A DNA stretch of 64,000 nt from Gigantopelta aegis (Eukaryota; Mollusca; Gastropoda; Neomphalida; Peltospiridae). This document shows positions 1-9,974 of the stretch, in pieces (within the stretch, counting starts at the first letter, position 1; every line of letters starts with the position of its first letter). The position numbers and the translations under genes were made by a program. The DNA lies in the NCBI RefSeq assembly GCF_016097555.1, contig NC_054703.1, positions 40,718,130 through 40,782,129 of the forward strand, in the 5' to 3' direction. Under the pieces are notes generated by a model. The model made no database searches. It was not told where the DNA came from and saw nothing but the letters and a program-made list of their open reading frames with translations.

Positions 1-257
1 TAAACCGACTCTATCTGAGACTCGCTATATTGATTTTAGACCAGTATACATTCCTTGCTCAGTGACCACTAGAACGTTACTGAAGAGTAAACAATAAAGT
101 ACGGTTGTTAGCCCTATCAATTACCCAAATGTCCGTCTAGAACTCGGACTGTAAGAGAGCTAGACTAAAATTTCATCCATACTACGTGATTGTCGACCTC
201 GTGCGAAACGGAATTTTATTTTTTATTAAGTCGATGCATTGTAAACGAAAAAGCGTT
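1..257. other. No gene recognised; short fold-back-like stretch
   Basis: No coding region is evident. Around 130-165 the words GTCCGTCTAGA and GACTGTAAGAGAGCTAGAC occur. The same words form the terminal inverted repeats of the Mutator-like element at 43548-44486, so this is probably a relic of that family. Confidence 0.4.
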
Positions 258-258
258 G

Positions 259-459
259 AACGAACGCGCACAACAATTTAATATGAACTGTGTTAAAACC
301 AGACTGACTTCACTGGCAAATATTGAACGAACGCGCACAACAATTTAATATGAACTGTGTTAAAAGCACACTGACTTCACTGGCAAATATTGAACGAACG
401 CGCACAACAATTTAATATGAACTGTGTTAAAAGCACACTGACTTCACTGGCAAATATTG
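259..459. repeat. 67-bp tandem repeat, 3 copies
   Basis: The word AACGAACGCGCACAACAATT recurs at 259, 326 and 393, exactly 67 bp apart. The copies differ by only a few bases, and a degenerate fourth start (GAATGAGG) ends the array. It has no coding capacity. Confidence 0.95.
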
Positions 460-569
460 AATGAGGATTAGGTTTCAACAGAAACAGGAGTGGGCGAGTC
501 AACTACTCGCCAACAAGAGTGGGCGGTGACGTATAAAGCCACCTCGGGTTACATGAACAGAAGCGGATC

Positions 570-748
570 TATGGGAAGCGCAAATAAAAGATCCCTTGCT
601 GCCTGTCGTAAAAGAGTAGCCTATGTGACGACAGCGGGTTTCCTCTAAAAACAGTGTCAGAATGACCATATGTTTAACGTCTAATAGCCGATGATAAGAT
701 AAAAAATCAATCTGCTCTAGTGGCGTCGTTAAATAAAACAAACTTTAG
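570..748 (+). mobile_element. SINE fragment, core plus T2 tail
   Basis: The SINE core (GGGAAGCGCAAATAAAAGAT, then the CGACAGCGGGTTTCCTCT block) is followed by a T2 tail ending GGCGTCGTTAAATAAAAC. The tRNA-like head is absent, so the copy is 5' truncated. Confidence 0.85.
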
Positions 749-754
749 TTTACC

Positions 755-826
755 AAATGTTTGACCTCCAATAGCCGATGATTAATTAATCAATGTGCTC
801 TACTGGTGTCATTAAAGAAAAACAAA
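755..826 (+). mobile_element. SINE T2-tail fragment
   Basis: A second T2 tail (CCAATAGCCGATGATTAATT, then GTGCTCTACTGGTGTCATTA) follows directly after the previous one. Only the last 70 bases of the SINE remain. It could be a separate truncated insertion or a tail duplication. Confidence 0.75.
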
Positions 827-899
827 CACCAGAATTTGTCATAATGAATTAATTCTTTTAGAATGCAGGAAAGTACACTTTAGGACATCAGGGGCGTAG

Positions 900-1440
900 A
901 CCGGGTGGGGGGGGGGGGTCGTAGGGTCGGAATGAACCAGGCAACCACCCCGCTGAAGCTAAAACATTTGTTTTACGGTGTAATATTAGGCCATTCATAT
1001 AATATGATAGGCATTCAAGAAATATATAGACAAACGGGTCCGCTAGGCTCAGACCCCCCCCCCCCCCCCTCCCCCTCCCAAATTTCAAACCACGCTACGC
1101 CTCCAGTGTTTCTGCCAGAAAGACATTTTTGGTGTATGGCGCTATGGAATTGAATGCAACCACAGTCAACAGGGGGTATGGGGGTCCTCCCCCAGAAAGA
1201 AAATGGGTTATGTTTAGGGTTAGGGTTAAGAAAATCATACAGTGATGATAAGATTAATTAATTTTGTCATAAGATTAAGTTTTTAAAAAAAAATCAGCAA
1301 ACATTTTTGGGTTAGGCGCCATATCCATTTTACCCTCTGGCAGAAACCCTGACCTCTGGACATCGTTTTAAACAGTTTCCAAGGAGGTATACCCTCGTAC
1401 ACTCTCTGTTCCCCCACTCCCCCCCCCCCCCCCCACCCCC
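900..1440. other. G/C homopolymer-rich intergenic stretch
   Basis: Poly-G (about 905-919) and poly-C runs (about 1052-1066 and 1414-1434) bracket AT-rich sequence. Two telomere-like TTAGGG words occur near 1214-1227, too few to suggest telomeric DNA. Open frames here come from homopolymers and are not supported as genes. Confidence 0.6.
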
Positions 1441-1618
1441 ACCCCGGCTTGATAGTCTCGCGTCGTTAATATCCTACCTGTGTGGTGTGCCTGGACACGT
1501 CGTGTACATAACGTAATCTAGTATTTGACTAAGCTGTCGGAATACGAAACGTATTTGTATTGCTTATCGCACAGGCACTTGACACAACGTCGTTGTATAT
1601 TGATAACTCAGTGTGATA

Positions 1619-3121
1619 TATACTCTTCAAAAAAAGAAACGCAAAAAGGTACAAATGGGTTATAACTCCGATTTTATGTTTCCTACCGGTTCATGCTTTG
1701 TGAATATAAGGTCATTGCATGTCCTAAACACATTCCCACGGTTACATTCGATAAAACGCAGCTACTGTACAATAAAGTTCCAAAATGTGAATATTCGCAA
1801 AAACGCAGCCACGTGCAAACCATGTCACCACTGCACGTGCGTTGTCTGCACGTGCAACATGAACACCGACAGTATAAAAGTGCAGGGTGTTCGCTTGCCT
1901 GGCCTCTGTATCTGGCCGACAGTTGACAATCCAGGACATGCCACGTCTCAGTGAACCGCAGAGAAACAATGCCATCGGCCGACTAGACGCAGGCGAATCC
2001 AGAACGGCCGTTGCCAGGGCATTCCATGTGTCCCCAAGCACCATCTCCAGACTGTGGGACCGTTACCAGCAACATGGATCAACACGTGACCTCCCTAGAT
2101 CCGGTCGACCACGGGTCACTACCCCCCGGGCAGGACCGCTACATCCGGGTACGCCACCTTCGGGAACGATTGACTACTGCCACCTCCACAGCCGCAGCAA
2201 TACCAGGTTTGCGCAGGATATCCGACCAGACCGTACGGAACCGCCTACGTGAGGTAGGAATTCGTGCCAGACGTCCAGTTCGAGGTGTCATCTTAACACC
2301 ACAACACCGTCGACTCCGACTGCAGTGGTGCCAGATTCATCGACAATGGCCTCAACTGCGATGGAGACAGGTGTGGTTCAGTGACGAGTCCCGATTTCTG
2401 CTCCGACGTCATGATGGAAGATGTCGCGTGTATAGGCGTCGTGGTGAACGTTATGCGGCAAACTGCGTGCAGGAAGTGGACAGATTCGGCGGGGGTAGTG
2501 TCATGGTGTGGGCAGCCATCTCACACAGTGGCAGAACTGACCTGGTCCACGTGCAGGGCAACCTGAATGCACAGGGCTACATTGACCAGATCCTCCGGCC
2601 ACACATCGTTCCAGTTATGGCCAACGCCAACGCAGTGTTCCAACATGACAACGCCAGGCCTCACACAGCACGTCTCACAACGGCTTTCCTACAGAACAAC
2701 AACGTTAATGTCCTTCCTTGGCCATCGATATCACCGGATTTGAACCCAATTGAGCATCTATGGGACGAGTTGGACCGACGCCTCCGACAGCGACAACCAC
2801 AGCCCCAGACCCTGCCCGAGCTGGCAGCAGCCTTGCAGGCCGAGTGGGCCACCATCCCCCGGGACGTCATCCGTACTCTGGTTGCTTCAATGGGCAGGCG
2901 GTGCCAGGCAGTTGTCAACACACGCGGAGGCCACACCCGGTATTGACTCCAGATGACCTTGACCTTGGTGGTGTGTCCTATCACTTACTCACAATGGACT
3001 AGAGTGAACTGTGAACAATCCTCCAACATTTGGTAATTATCGGACTCACCATTCAATAATTAAATCAATTCTCCAAATGTTACGACAATGTGGTTTTGCG
3101 TTTCTTCTTTTGAAGAGTATA
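1619..3121 (+). mobile_element. Tc1-like DNA transposon, full length
   Basis: The element is bounded by 28-bp terminal inverted repeats (1619-1646 and 3094-3121) that match except at one position. They start TATACTCTTC and end GCGTTTC-type sequence. The outer TA on both sides fits the TA target duplication of the Tc1/mariner superfamily. The length of 1.5 kb and one central transposase frame are typical. Both ends are intact, so it could have been mobilised in trans, but its own transposase is frameshifted. Confidence 0.93.
1938..2946 (+). pseudogene. Tc1-like transposase, one frameshift
   Basis: This encodes a DDE transposase that would bind the element's inverted repeats and cut and paste it at TA sites. 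The ATG at 1938 starts MPRLSEPQRN, followed by a helix-turn-helix (TAVARAFHVSPSTISRLWDR). Near 2125-2135, in a C/G run, the frame shifts by one base, consistent with one inserted base. The second frame carries the catalytic core: WFSDESRF (first D), FQHDNARPHTA (second D) and SPDLNPIEHLWDEL (E), the DD34E spacing typical of Tc1. Total length of about 336 residues is normal. No other break was seen, so inactivation looks recent, or it is a sequencing error. Confidence 0.92.
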
Positions 3122-3207
3122 TTTGTAGATAGAGTATACAAAAGTAAATTTTGTGTATAGTGTTGAATTATACATTTCCACAGTATTTGAGTTTACTGTT
3201 TTAATAC

Positions 3208-3260
3208 ATGACCAGTGGCGGATCCAGAAAATCCATTGGGGGGTGGGGGGTGGGGGGGGG
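3208..3260. other. One-ended hAT/MITE-like terminus with G run
   Basis: CAGTGGCGGATCCAGAAAAT followed by a G-rich run resembles the terminus of the short inverted-repeat element at 46893-47004. No matching second end was found nearby, so this is only a probable transposon end. Confidence 0.4.
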
Positions 3261-3514
3261 CAATGACATGAGGCGGAATGCCAATAGAATTTTGGGGGTA
3301 GTATGGAAGGGATCGTAAAACAAATAAAAAATTAATATATAATAAAATTATAACTGTCGGAAATGTTAGATACGTCTCTGTGACAATTTTTGATATATGT
3401 AAATACTCGTTAAATAACAATAAAATCGTCGTGCATAAAGAGAGTATAAGCAAAACATTGTGAAAATATATCAAGTTGAATGTTATTCATGTATATGCCT
3501 AATGGGGCCTATCA

Positions 3515-3830
3515 GGGGGCGAGACTAGCCCAGTAGTAAAGCACTCGCTTGATGCGCGGTCGTTTTGGGATCGATCCCCATCGGTGGGCCCACTGGCTTA
3601 TTTCTCGTTCCAGCCAGTGCACCACGACTGGTATATCAAAGGCCGTGGTATGTGCTATCCTGTCTGTGGGATGATACATATAAAAGATCCCTTGCTGCTA
3701 ATCGAAAAAGAGTATTTCAACAGCGGGTTTCCCCTCTCAATATATGTATGCTTCTTAACCATATGTTTGACGCCATATAACCGTAAATAAAATGTGTTGA
3801 GTGCGTCGTTAAATAAAACATTTCCTAATA
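3515..3830 (+). mobile_element. Full-length SINE, H1 head and T1 tail
   Basis: A complete tRNA-headed SINE. An A-box-like TAGCCCAGTAGTAAAG and a B-box-like GGGATCGATCCC form the internal RNA polymerase III promoter. The shared core (CCACGACTGGTATATCAAAG to AAAGATCCCTTGCTGCTAAT) follows, then the T1 tail GCCATATAACCGTAAATAAA and GTCGTTAAATAAAAC. It carries no protein and would depend on a partner LINE for movement. Confidence 0.93.
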
Positions 3831-3880
3831 AGGCCTATTGATTTGTGTCAAGTGCCTGTGGGTTATCGCAACAGACATAT

Positions 3881-4330
3881 TTCACGAAAGCAGGTACGTT
3901 AGTCAAGACATGTATTTGATCTCTTCTAATAGTTTAATGGTTTGGGTGTAGTTTAATTGTGCTACGGTAATTGGGATCGATCTCGATCCAACCAGTACAC
4001 CACTAGTCCGAATGGACGTAGAAAGTGTGGTTCACGAAAGCAGGTACGTTAGTCAAGACATGTATTTGATCTCTTCTAATAGTTTAATGTTTTGGGTGTA
4101 GTTTAATTGTGTTACGGTAATTGGGATCGATCTCGATCCAACCAGTACACCACTAGTCCGAATGGACGTAGAAAGTGTGGTTCACGAAAGCAGGTACGTT
4201 AGTCAAGACATGTATTTGATCTCTTCTAATAGTTTAATGTTTTGGGTGTAGTTTAATTGTGCTACGGTAATTGGGATCGATCTCGATCCAACCAGTACAC
4301 CACTAGTCCGAATGGACGTAGAAAGTGTGG
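3881..4330. repeat. 150-bp tandem repeat, 3 copies
   Basis: TTCACGAAAGCAGGTACGTT recurs at 3881, 4031 and 4181, and the three 150-bp units are nearly identical. Each contains GGGATCGATCTCGATCC and CCAGTACACCACTAG, which resemble a degraded SINE head region. A diverged single copy of the first half lies near 7559-7640, so the unit derives from a dispersed repeat. Confidence 0.93.
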
Positions 4331-4344
4331 TTCTTTCTACGTCC
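4314..4344. other. Perfect hairpin at end of 150-bp array
   Basis: GGACGTAGAAAG (4314-4325) is followed, after a 7-base loop, by its exact reverse complement CTTTCTACGTCC (4333-4344). The array stops in this hairpin. Confidence 0.8.
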
Positions 4345-4626
4345 TAATATTGTTACATACCTTATATATAGCTGGTATTCAAAACTTGTGGCACCATGTT
4401 TCAACCGTTTCTCAACCGAAGTAGAGCAACAAATGGACACACAAACCACAACGGTATAATCTACCGTACTCATTAAATCCTGGTTGAAGTACTTGCATCG
4501 TTATTAACAAAATAAATCTTCCAACAACAACATAAAACATGTTCCAGCCATTTTAAATTTGCTAAATAGAGGGAAGCAACTCGCCCTGCACATTAAAAAA
4601 AATATGACTTAATGTGCGCCCTGCAC
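4345..4626. other. AT-rich intergenic DNA, no gene seen
   Basis: No supported frame, repeat array or RNA gene was found. The word GCAACTCGCCCTGCAC near 4577 recurs in reverse complement near 7287, possibly two ends of an old repeat family. Confidence 0.5.
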
Positions 4627-4818
4627 TAGTACACCACGACTGGTTTATCAAAGGCCGTGGTATGTGTTATCTTGTCTGTGGGATGGTGTATATAAAATAT
4701 CCCTTGTTACGAATGGACCAGCGTACAGGGTTTTCTCTCTAAAACTGCATGTCAGAATTGCCAAACGTTTGAAATCCAGTCGCCGATAATTAATAAATCA
4801 ATGTGTTCTAGTGGTGTC
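4627..4818 (+). mobile_element. SINE fragment, core and T2 tail
   Basis: This starts in the core (TACACCACGACTGGTTTATC, GGCCGTGGTATGTGTTATCT) and runs to the T2 tail (GCCGATAATTAATAAATCAA, CTAGTGGTGTCG). The tRNA-like head is missing. Confidence 0.88.
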
Positions 4819-5026
4819 GCAGGCCCTTAAAAAGATTATCTGCGTGTTTGTGTGGGGGGATGAGCGGGGGTAATCTTTAGTGCGTGTGGCGGGGGTGGGA
4901 GGGGGCGGGCGCAGTCCACATTTGTATCTTTATTTATATAGAGTAGCGAGGAAAAACACGTACATTTTCGAACTCCATCTCCCAGTTCCTATAGGGCCCT
5001 GTGTCGTTATACAAAACGAGAGATGG

Positions 5027-5082
5027 TTATTAACGACACCACTAGAGCACATTGATTTATTAATCATCGGCTATTGGATGTC
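5027..5082 (-). mobile_element. SINE T2-tail fragment, reverse
   Basis: The reverse complement of the T2 tail (TTAACGACACCACTAGAGCA, then TTAATCATCGGCTATTGGAT) abuts the head of the next SINE, which suggests one SINE inserted at or in another. Confidence 0.8.
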
Positions 5083-5089
5083 AACAAAG

Positions 5090-5340
5090 GGGCGGGATTT
5101 AGCCCAGTCGGATGAGTGCTCGCTTGAGGTGCTTGCGTCGCAGGATCGAACCACCTCGGTGGATCCATTCAACTGATTGTTTTTTTCCCGTTCCAACTAG
5201 TGCACCACAACTGGTCAAAGGCCGTGGTATGTGTTTTCCTGTCTGTGAGAAAGTACATTTAAAGATCCCTTGCTGCATTAGGAAAAATATAGAAGGTTTC
5301 CTCTGATTGACATCCAATAGCCGGTGATTAATAAAACAAG
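5090..5340 (+). mobile_element. Full-length SINE, H1-like head and T2 tail
   Basis: Its head variant is GGCGGGATTTAGCCCAGTCG with a B-box-like GGATCGAACC. It runs through the core (GGTCAAAGGCCGTGGTATGT, AAAGATCCCTTGCTGCATTA) into a shortened T2 tail (ACATCCAATAGCCGGTGATT). The same head variant occurs in the SINE split by the LINE at 36543-36615. Confidence 0.9.
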
Positions 5341-5396
5341 CTATTAATAAAGATGATTAATATAAACATGCCTCTAAGCGGCCACTCATAAATTCG

Positions 5397-5648
5397 TAAT
5401 GGACATTGTCAGCCGTCCTGCTTTATCACTGTAAGTAATTCTGTAAACCCCTTTTGATTAAATAGACTTTCCCATCTAAAATCACAAAACTACCAATATA
5501 CTGAATGGTTATTGTGTGATAAACACGCGGACACCCCTCAAATCCTAATGGACATTATCAGCCATCCTGCTTTATTACTGTAAGTAATTCTGTAAAACCC
5601 TTGATTAAGTAGACTTTCCCATCTAAAATCACAAAACTGACCAATTAC
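5397..5648. repeat. Two diverged ~110-bp direct repeats, 149 bp apart
   Basis: Segments at about 5397-5497 and 5547-5640 share AATGGACATT, CATCCTGCTTTA-type sequence, GTAAGTAATTCTGTAAA and CTTTCCCATCTAAAATCACA, with scattered changes and small indels. This is an old tandem or dispersed duplication, non-coding. Confidence 0.8.
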
Positions 5649-6066
5649 GTTGTCCCAAAGAAAACAAAAGTATCACTTGGGTATCGTGAGTGGTAGTTTT
5701 TGCTTGAACGTGCCCTACCAATAGGCCTAATAGTATGCATTTTTTCTTTGGATTTTTTAAAAAAGAAAAATACTATAACTCCATTTCGTTCTATTGATGT
5801 AACCTGAAATATATTTAGTTAAATAGTTTATTATACTATCAAGTCATTTATGTTGTTTTACAAGTCAGGTTGATGAAAGCGAAGCGCCTTGTCGTAAATT
5901 AGAACGTTTGTTTACACTGTGCATAGAGAAGATGGACGGAGCTGACGTCACTTCGCCCCAAGCTATACCACCGGACGTCAAAAAACCGAAACAAAATGGC
6001 TGCCCCCAGTTAGCAGGAATAATCATGTTTTTTTTATTCTCTAAAATTACGCGTTTTTCATTTGTT

Positions 6067-7014
6067 AAAATGTCAGTATGTGTTGGTGGTCCGGGTATGC
6101 ATCTTTCCAACACATAAGGCTCTTGTTTGAGTTGACCCTACCTTTAAAGTGTCAGTATGTGTTGGTGGTTCGTGTATGCATCTTTCCAACACAAAGCTCA
6201 TGTTTGAGTTGACCCTACCTTTAAAGTGTCAGTATGTGTTGGTGGTTCGTGTATACATCTTTCTAACGCATACAGCTCTTGTTTGAGTTGACCCTACCTT
6301 TAAAGTGGCAGTATGTGTTGGTGGTTCGTGTATGCATCTTTCCAACACAAGGCTCTTGTTTGAGTTGACCCTACCTTTAAAGTGTCAGTATGTGTTGGTG
6401 GTTCGTGTATGCATCTTTCTAACACATAAGGCTCTTGTTTGAGTTGACCCTACCTTTAAAGTGTCAGTATGTGTTGGTGGTTCGTGTATGCATCTTTCCA
6501 ACACATAAGGCTCTTGTTTGAGTTGACCCTACCTTTAAAGTGTCAGTATGTGTTGGTGGTTCGTGTATGCATCTATCTAACACATAAGGCTTTTGTTTGA
6601 GTTGACCCTACCTTTAAAGTGTCAGTATGTGTTGGTGGTTCGTGTATGCATCTTTCCAACACATAAGGCTCTTGTTTGAGTTGACCCTACCTTTAAAGTG
6701 TCAGTATGTGTTGGTGGTTCGTGTATGCATCTTTCCAACACATAAGGCTCTTGTTTGAGTTGACCCTACCTTTAAAGTGTCAGTATGTGTTGGTGGTTCG
6801 TGTATGCATCTTTCCAACACAAGGCTCTTGTTTGAGTTGACCCTACCTTTAAAGTGTCAGTATGTGTTGGTGGTTCGTGTATGCATCTTTCTAACACATA
6901 AGGCTTTTGTTTGAGTTGACCCTACCTTTAAAGTGTCAGTATGTGTTGGTGGTTCGTGTATGCATCTTTCTAACGCATAAGGCTCTTGTTTGAGTTGACC
7001 CTACCTTTAAGTGG
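6067..7014. repeat. ~79-bp tandem array, 12 copies
   Basis: GTCAGTATGTGTTGGTGGTT begins each unit, followed by TATGCATCTTTCCAACACA and CTTGTTTGAGTTGACCCTAC. Unit length alternates between about 76 and 81 bp through presence or absence of TAA after the ACACA word. Frame across the array is not maintained, so it is not coding. Confidence 0.95.
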
Positions 7015-7174
7015 TTGAAATTTACGACGATATTCTAATGGCATAATGTTAAATTCTACTTCTAAGCTTTTACCATAAGTGTTATTTGGTACTCTGTAGC
7101 TATTATTCTTAGTGCTTGATTTTGAATTATATCTAGTTTTTTTAGCAGCTTTTGGGAGGCACAGCTATAGGCCT

Positions 7175-7283
7175 GGGCCTCGTTCCACGAAACGATCTTA
7201 GCCCTAAGGTTACCTTAAACGCATAGCTACCGTATGCACTTAAGTTGATCTTAGGGCTACGATCGCTTCGTGGAACGGGGCCC
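7175..7283. mobile_element. Short fold-back (MITE-like) element
   Basis: The left arm GGGCCTCGTTCCACGAAACG with ATCTTAGCCCTAAG is matched in reverse by CTTAGGGCTACGATCGCTTC and GTGGAACGGGGCCC. Nearly the whole 109 bp folds into one imperfect hairpin. There is no coding capacity. I recognise CGTTCCACGA-type fold-backs as common in invertebrate genomes, but not this family by name. Confidence 0.8.
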
Positions 7284-7647
7284 TGGTGCAGGGCGAGTTG
7301 CATAAACTTCGCTCATGTTTTTGTGGTTGCGGCACTTACTTACGCCGTGCCCCCATTGTTGACAATGGTGACACGCATGGCCTATTCAACGAAATGATTT
7401 TTGTTGTAAACAGTGCAATCGCTTAACCGGAGCAGACTACGCCGACTGTCGGGGCGACACCTCACTATTTACCCGTTTGGCATGCGCAGAACGTAATCGA
7501 ATACTTGGGAAGTAAGCTGTCGCAATACAAAACGTGTGTACCGTAACAGGAATATTTCTCAAAAGCAGGTACGTTAGTCTTGAAGTATATTTTATTCTTA
7601 CTAATAGTTTGTTGTTTTGGGTACAGTTTAATTGTTTGAATAAAATG

Positions 7648-7894
7648 AATCCAGGTCGTTTCGCCCCAAAACAATTTCGCACCCGAGTCATTTCACCCGT
7701 ATCCATTTTTACCCCGGGTCGTGTCATCCCCCAGTAGGGACATTTCACCCTTTATCCGGGTTGTTTCGCCCCTGGTGTATTTTGATCCAAATCTTTGTGG
7801 CTTGTGATTATATCATCGGTGTCAAGACTGACTCAGGATCCGTCCAAATCGTAGAAAAACAACAATCCCTCCAGTCAAAGAAAAGAAACACACA

Positions 7895-7961
<67 letters not shown>

Positions 7962-8101
7962 ACTTTAACATGCCTCTAAAGAAACAATAAAATAATTGTT
8001 TAAAAGTAACAAATAATTGGGAGTTGGGTGCGAACTGACTAAAGGTTGGGGGCGAACAAGTCAAACTGGGGGCGAATTGCCTTGGGGCAAAACGTCATGG
8101 A
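7648..8101. mobile_element. Non-autonomous inverted-repeat element around a CA tract
   Basis: The left end CCAGGTCGTTTCGCCCCAAA is mirrored by TTGGGGCAAAACGTCATGG at the right. Both flanks carry short repeated TCGCCCC or GGGGCGAA words with irregular spacing. Arms are about 70 percent alike. The centre holds a CA microsatellite and no supported protein. Confidence 0.6.
7888..7967. repeat. (CA)n microsatellite
   Basis: About 40 CA dinucleotides, almost uninterrupted except for CAGACA at both ends. Open frames across it are artefacts. Confidence 0.97.
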
Positions 8102-8447
8102 TTGTAAATATATAATGAAACCCATCTCCGATGTCGTAATTTTTACACAGCGGACATATTCGATTGTTTTGTGATACATTTTCCCATCTGCCTCTATATG
8201 TAGCTTGTTAGTTCTGTTAGTTGTGCTGTGTTTGCCCGTCCTTTCAGCTCCAAAGCATAGTGATCACCCGATCACGGTCAACAACAGGTTAACACAAATC
8301 ACATACTTACGCGATGACACTGGTGTACGAGATTTGAAGTAGAAGTATATATATTCCTAGCAGCCCCAAAGCACAGAATAACTAACGAGCTACTCTCGGC
8401 CTACTAAATTCCAAACCTATACGTACCTTTTATTCTTTAGAGCTCAT
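8102..8447. other. Intergenic DNA, no gene seen
   Basis: No supported coding frame. The stretch at 8285-8360 (ACACAAATCACATACTTACG, AGAAGTATAT) is repeated loosely at about 8750-8810, inside the spacer of the adjacent inverted repeat, so it belongs to the same repeat system. Confidence 0.5.
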
Positions 8448-9127
8448 GCGCACCCATTTCCCTTTGGCTTAATCCCACGGGATATTCCAAATTACATAGC
8501 ACCATACTATACCACCCCCCGCCTGTTACCGACTACGGTTGGACTGCTGGTGCTCCCTTGCACCTGTCAGTGCAAGCGGTCCCTCCTTCACCCACTCCAA
8601 CCCTTTCCTGCCCTGGACGGAGGAACCGGCTGATGCCGGTACTTGTGCCCAGGACAGGCGTGCGCTACAACAGCTTACTCTGAATATGCACGTTAAACAA
8701 TTTCCCAATTCCCAAATCACAGAAATCCTAGATAATAGTAAACAATAGATTAAAACAAATCGCATACTAGTACGTTCTGTCTATGAGAGCAGAAGTATAT
8801 TAATTCATGGCTAAACATTTTAAAGTTCTAACTAAGCAGGCGATACCCGGCAAGACCAAGACCAAGACCAAATTGTTTAACGTTCACATTCAGAGCAAGC
8901 TGTTGTAGCGCACGCCTGTCCTGGGCACAGGTACCGGCCTCGACCGGCTCCTTCGTCCAGGACAGGAAAGGGGTGGGGTGAATTGGGTTGGAGGAGGGGC
9001 CGCCTGCACTGGCAGGTGCAAGGGAGCACCAGCAGTCCGACCGTAGCCGGTAACAGGCGGAAGGTGGTATGGTGCTATGGAATTTGGAATATCCCGTAGG
9101 ATTAGGCTAAAGAGAAATGGGTGCGCA
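8448..9127. repeat. Large inverted repeat, ~257-bp arms
   Basis: The left arm (8448-8704) reads GCGCACCCATTTCCCTTTGG through GGTGCTCCCTTGCACCTG to CGCTACAACAGCTTACTCTG. The right arm (8871-9127) is its reverse complement with substitutions. The spacer is about 166 bp. The arms are GC-rich against AT-rich surroundings. No transposase or long frame is present, so it may be a fold-back element or an inverted duplication. Confidence 0.85.
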
Positions 9128-9210
9128 GTTTAGATGATATACCCGACAAGGTTCCCTTGCATTACAAACAATCCACACTCCACAGTCAACTCAGTAGAAG
9201 CCCTAATCTG

Positions 9211-9487
9211 CATCTGTAGTCTATACAGGCTGGTAGGTACTGGGTTCGAATCCCAGTCGAGGCATGGGATTTTTAATCCAGATACCGACTCCAAACCCTG
9301 AGTGAGTGCTCCGCAAGGCTCAATGGGTAGGTGTAAACCACTTGCACCGACCAGTGATCCATAACTGGTTCAACAAAGGCCATGGTTTGTGCTATCCTGC
9401 CTGTGGGAAGCGCAAATAAAAGATCCCTTGCTGCTAATCGGAAAGAGTAACCCATGTAGTGGCGACAGCGGGTTTCCTCTCAAGATG
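9211..9487 (+). mobile_element. SINE, H2 head, 3' truncated
   Basis: H2 head with B box GGGTTCGAATCCCAGTCGAG, then the body ATCCAGATACCGACTCCAAA, the core CATGGTTTGTGCTATCCTGC, and AAAGATCCCTTGCTGCTAAT to GGGTTTCCTCTCAA. The sequence then diverges, so no tail is recognisable. Confidence 0.88.
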
Positions 9488-9589
9488 TTTCTGTTGTTGG
9501 TAGAGTCACTAATGATGTTAAAACCTAAATGATTGTTCAGTGTCCCGCAGGCCAACTCGGAAGCCTCCATAATAGAAAGAAAGAAAGAA

Positions 9590-9655
9590 ATGTTTTATTT
9601 AACAACGCACTCAACACATTATTTTACGGTTATATGGCGTCAGACATATGGTTAA
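9590..9655 (-). mobile_element. SINE T1-tail fragment, reverse
   Basis: Reverse complement of T1: TGTTTTATTTAACAACGCAC, then GGTTATATGGCGTCAGACAT and GGTTAAGGACCACA. The rest of this SINE is absent. Confidence 0.85.
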
Positions 9656-9672
9656 GGACCACACAAATATAG

Positions 9673-9790
9673 AGACTGGCATATCAAAGGCTGTGGTATG
9701 TACTACTCTGTCTGTGGGATGGTGCACATAAAAGATCCCTTGCTGCTAATCGAAAAGAGTAGCCCATGAAGTGGCGATAGCGGGCTCTGA
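9673..9790 (+). mobile_element. SINE core fragment
   Basis: Core segment GGCATATCAAAGGCTGTGGT to GCCCATGAAGTGGCGATAGC. With the reverse T1 tail just upstream it forms a head-to-head SINE remnant. Confidence 0.82.
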
Positions 9791-9974
9791 GCAGAAGTAG
9801 GGCCTATTAACAGTGATGCTCAAGTTGATAATGGCCTTGTTAAAATCGGTAGCCTGAAACATTGTTTACGTGTGGGATACGTGGAAATATTAGTTCTAAT
9901 TTAATAAACTATAGTGAAATACAGGGCTGTATCAAAAGTTAGTTAATCAGTATCTGGCACTACGAATGCCGGTG

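Noticed and set aside
1210..1230. Telomere-like TTAGGG words
   Set aside because: Only two or three units in otherwise ordinary DNA; far too short for telomeric or interstitial telomere arrays.
3530..3585. tRNA genes in SINE heads
   Set aside because: A and B boxes are present, but no full cloverleaf or 3' end, and the sequence continues into the SINE core. They are tRNA-derived promoters.
1571..3862. A larger transposon with CACAGGCACTTGACAC inverted ends around the Tc1 element
   Set aside because: A 16-18-bp inverted match exists near 1571 and 3845, but neighbouring sequence does not continue the match; more likely two pieces of one dispersed repeat.
5908..6117. 69-codon frame with MDGADVTSPQAIPP
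   Set aside because: Runs into the 79-bp satellite and has no recognisable family; it may be a dispersed repeat.
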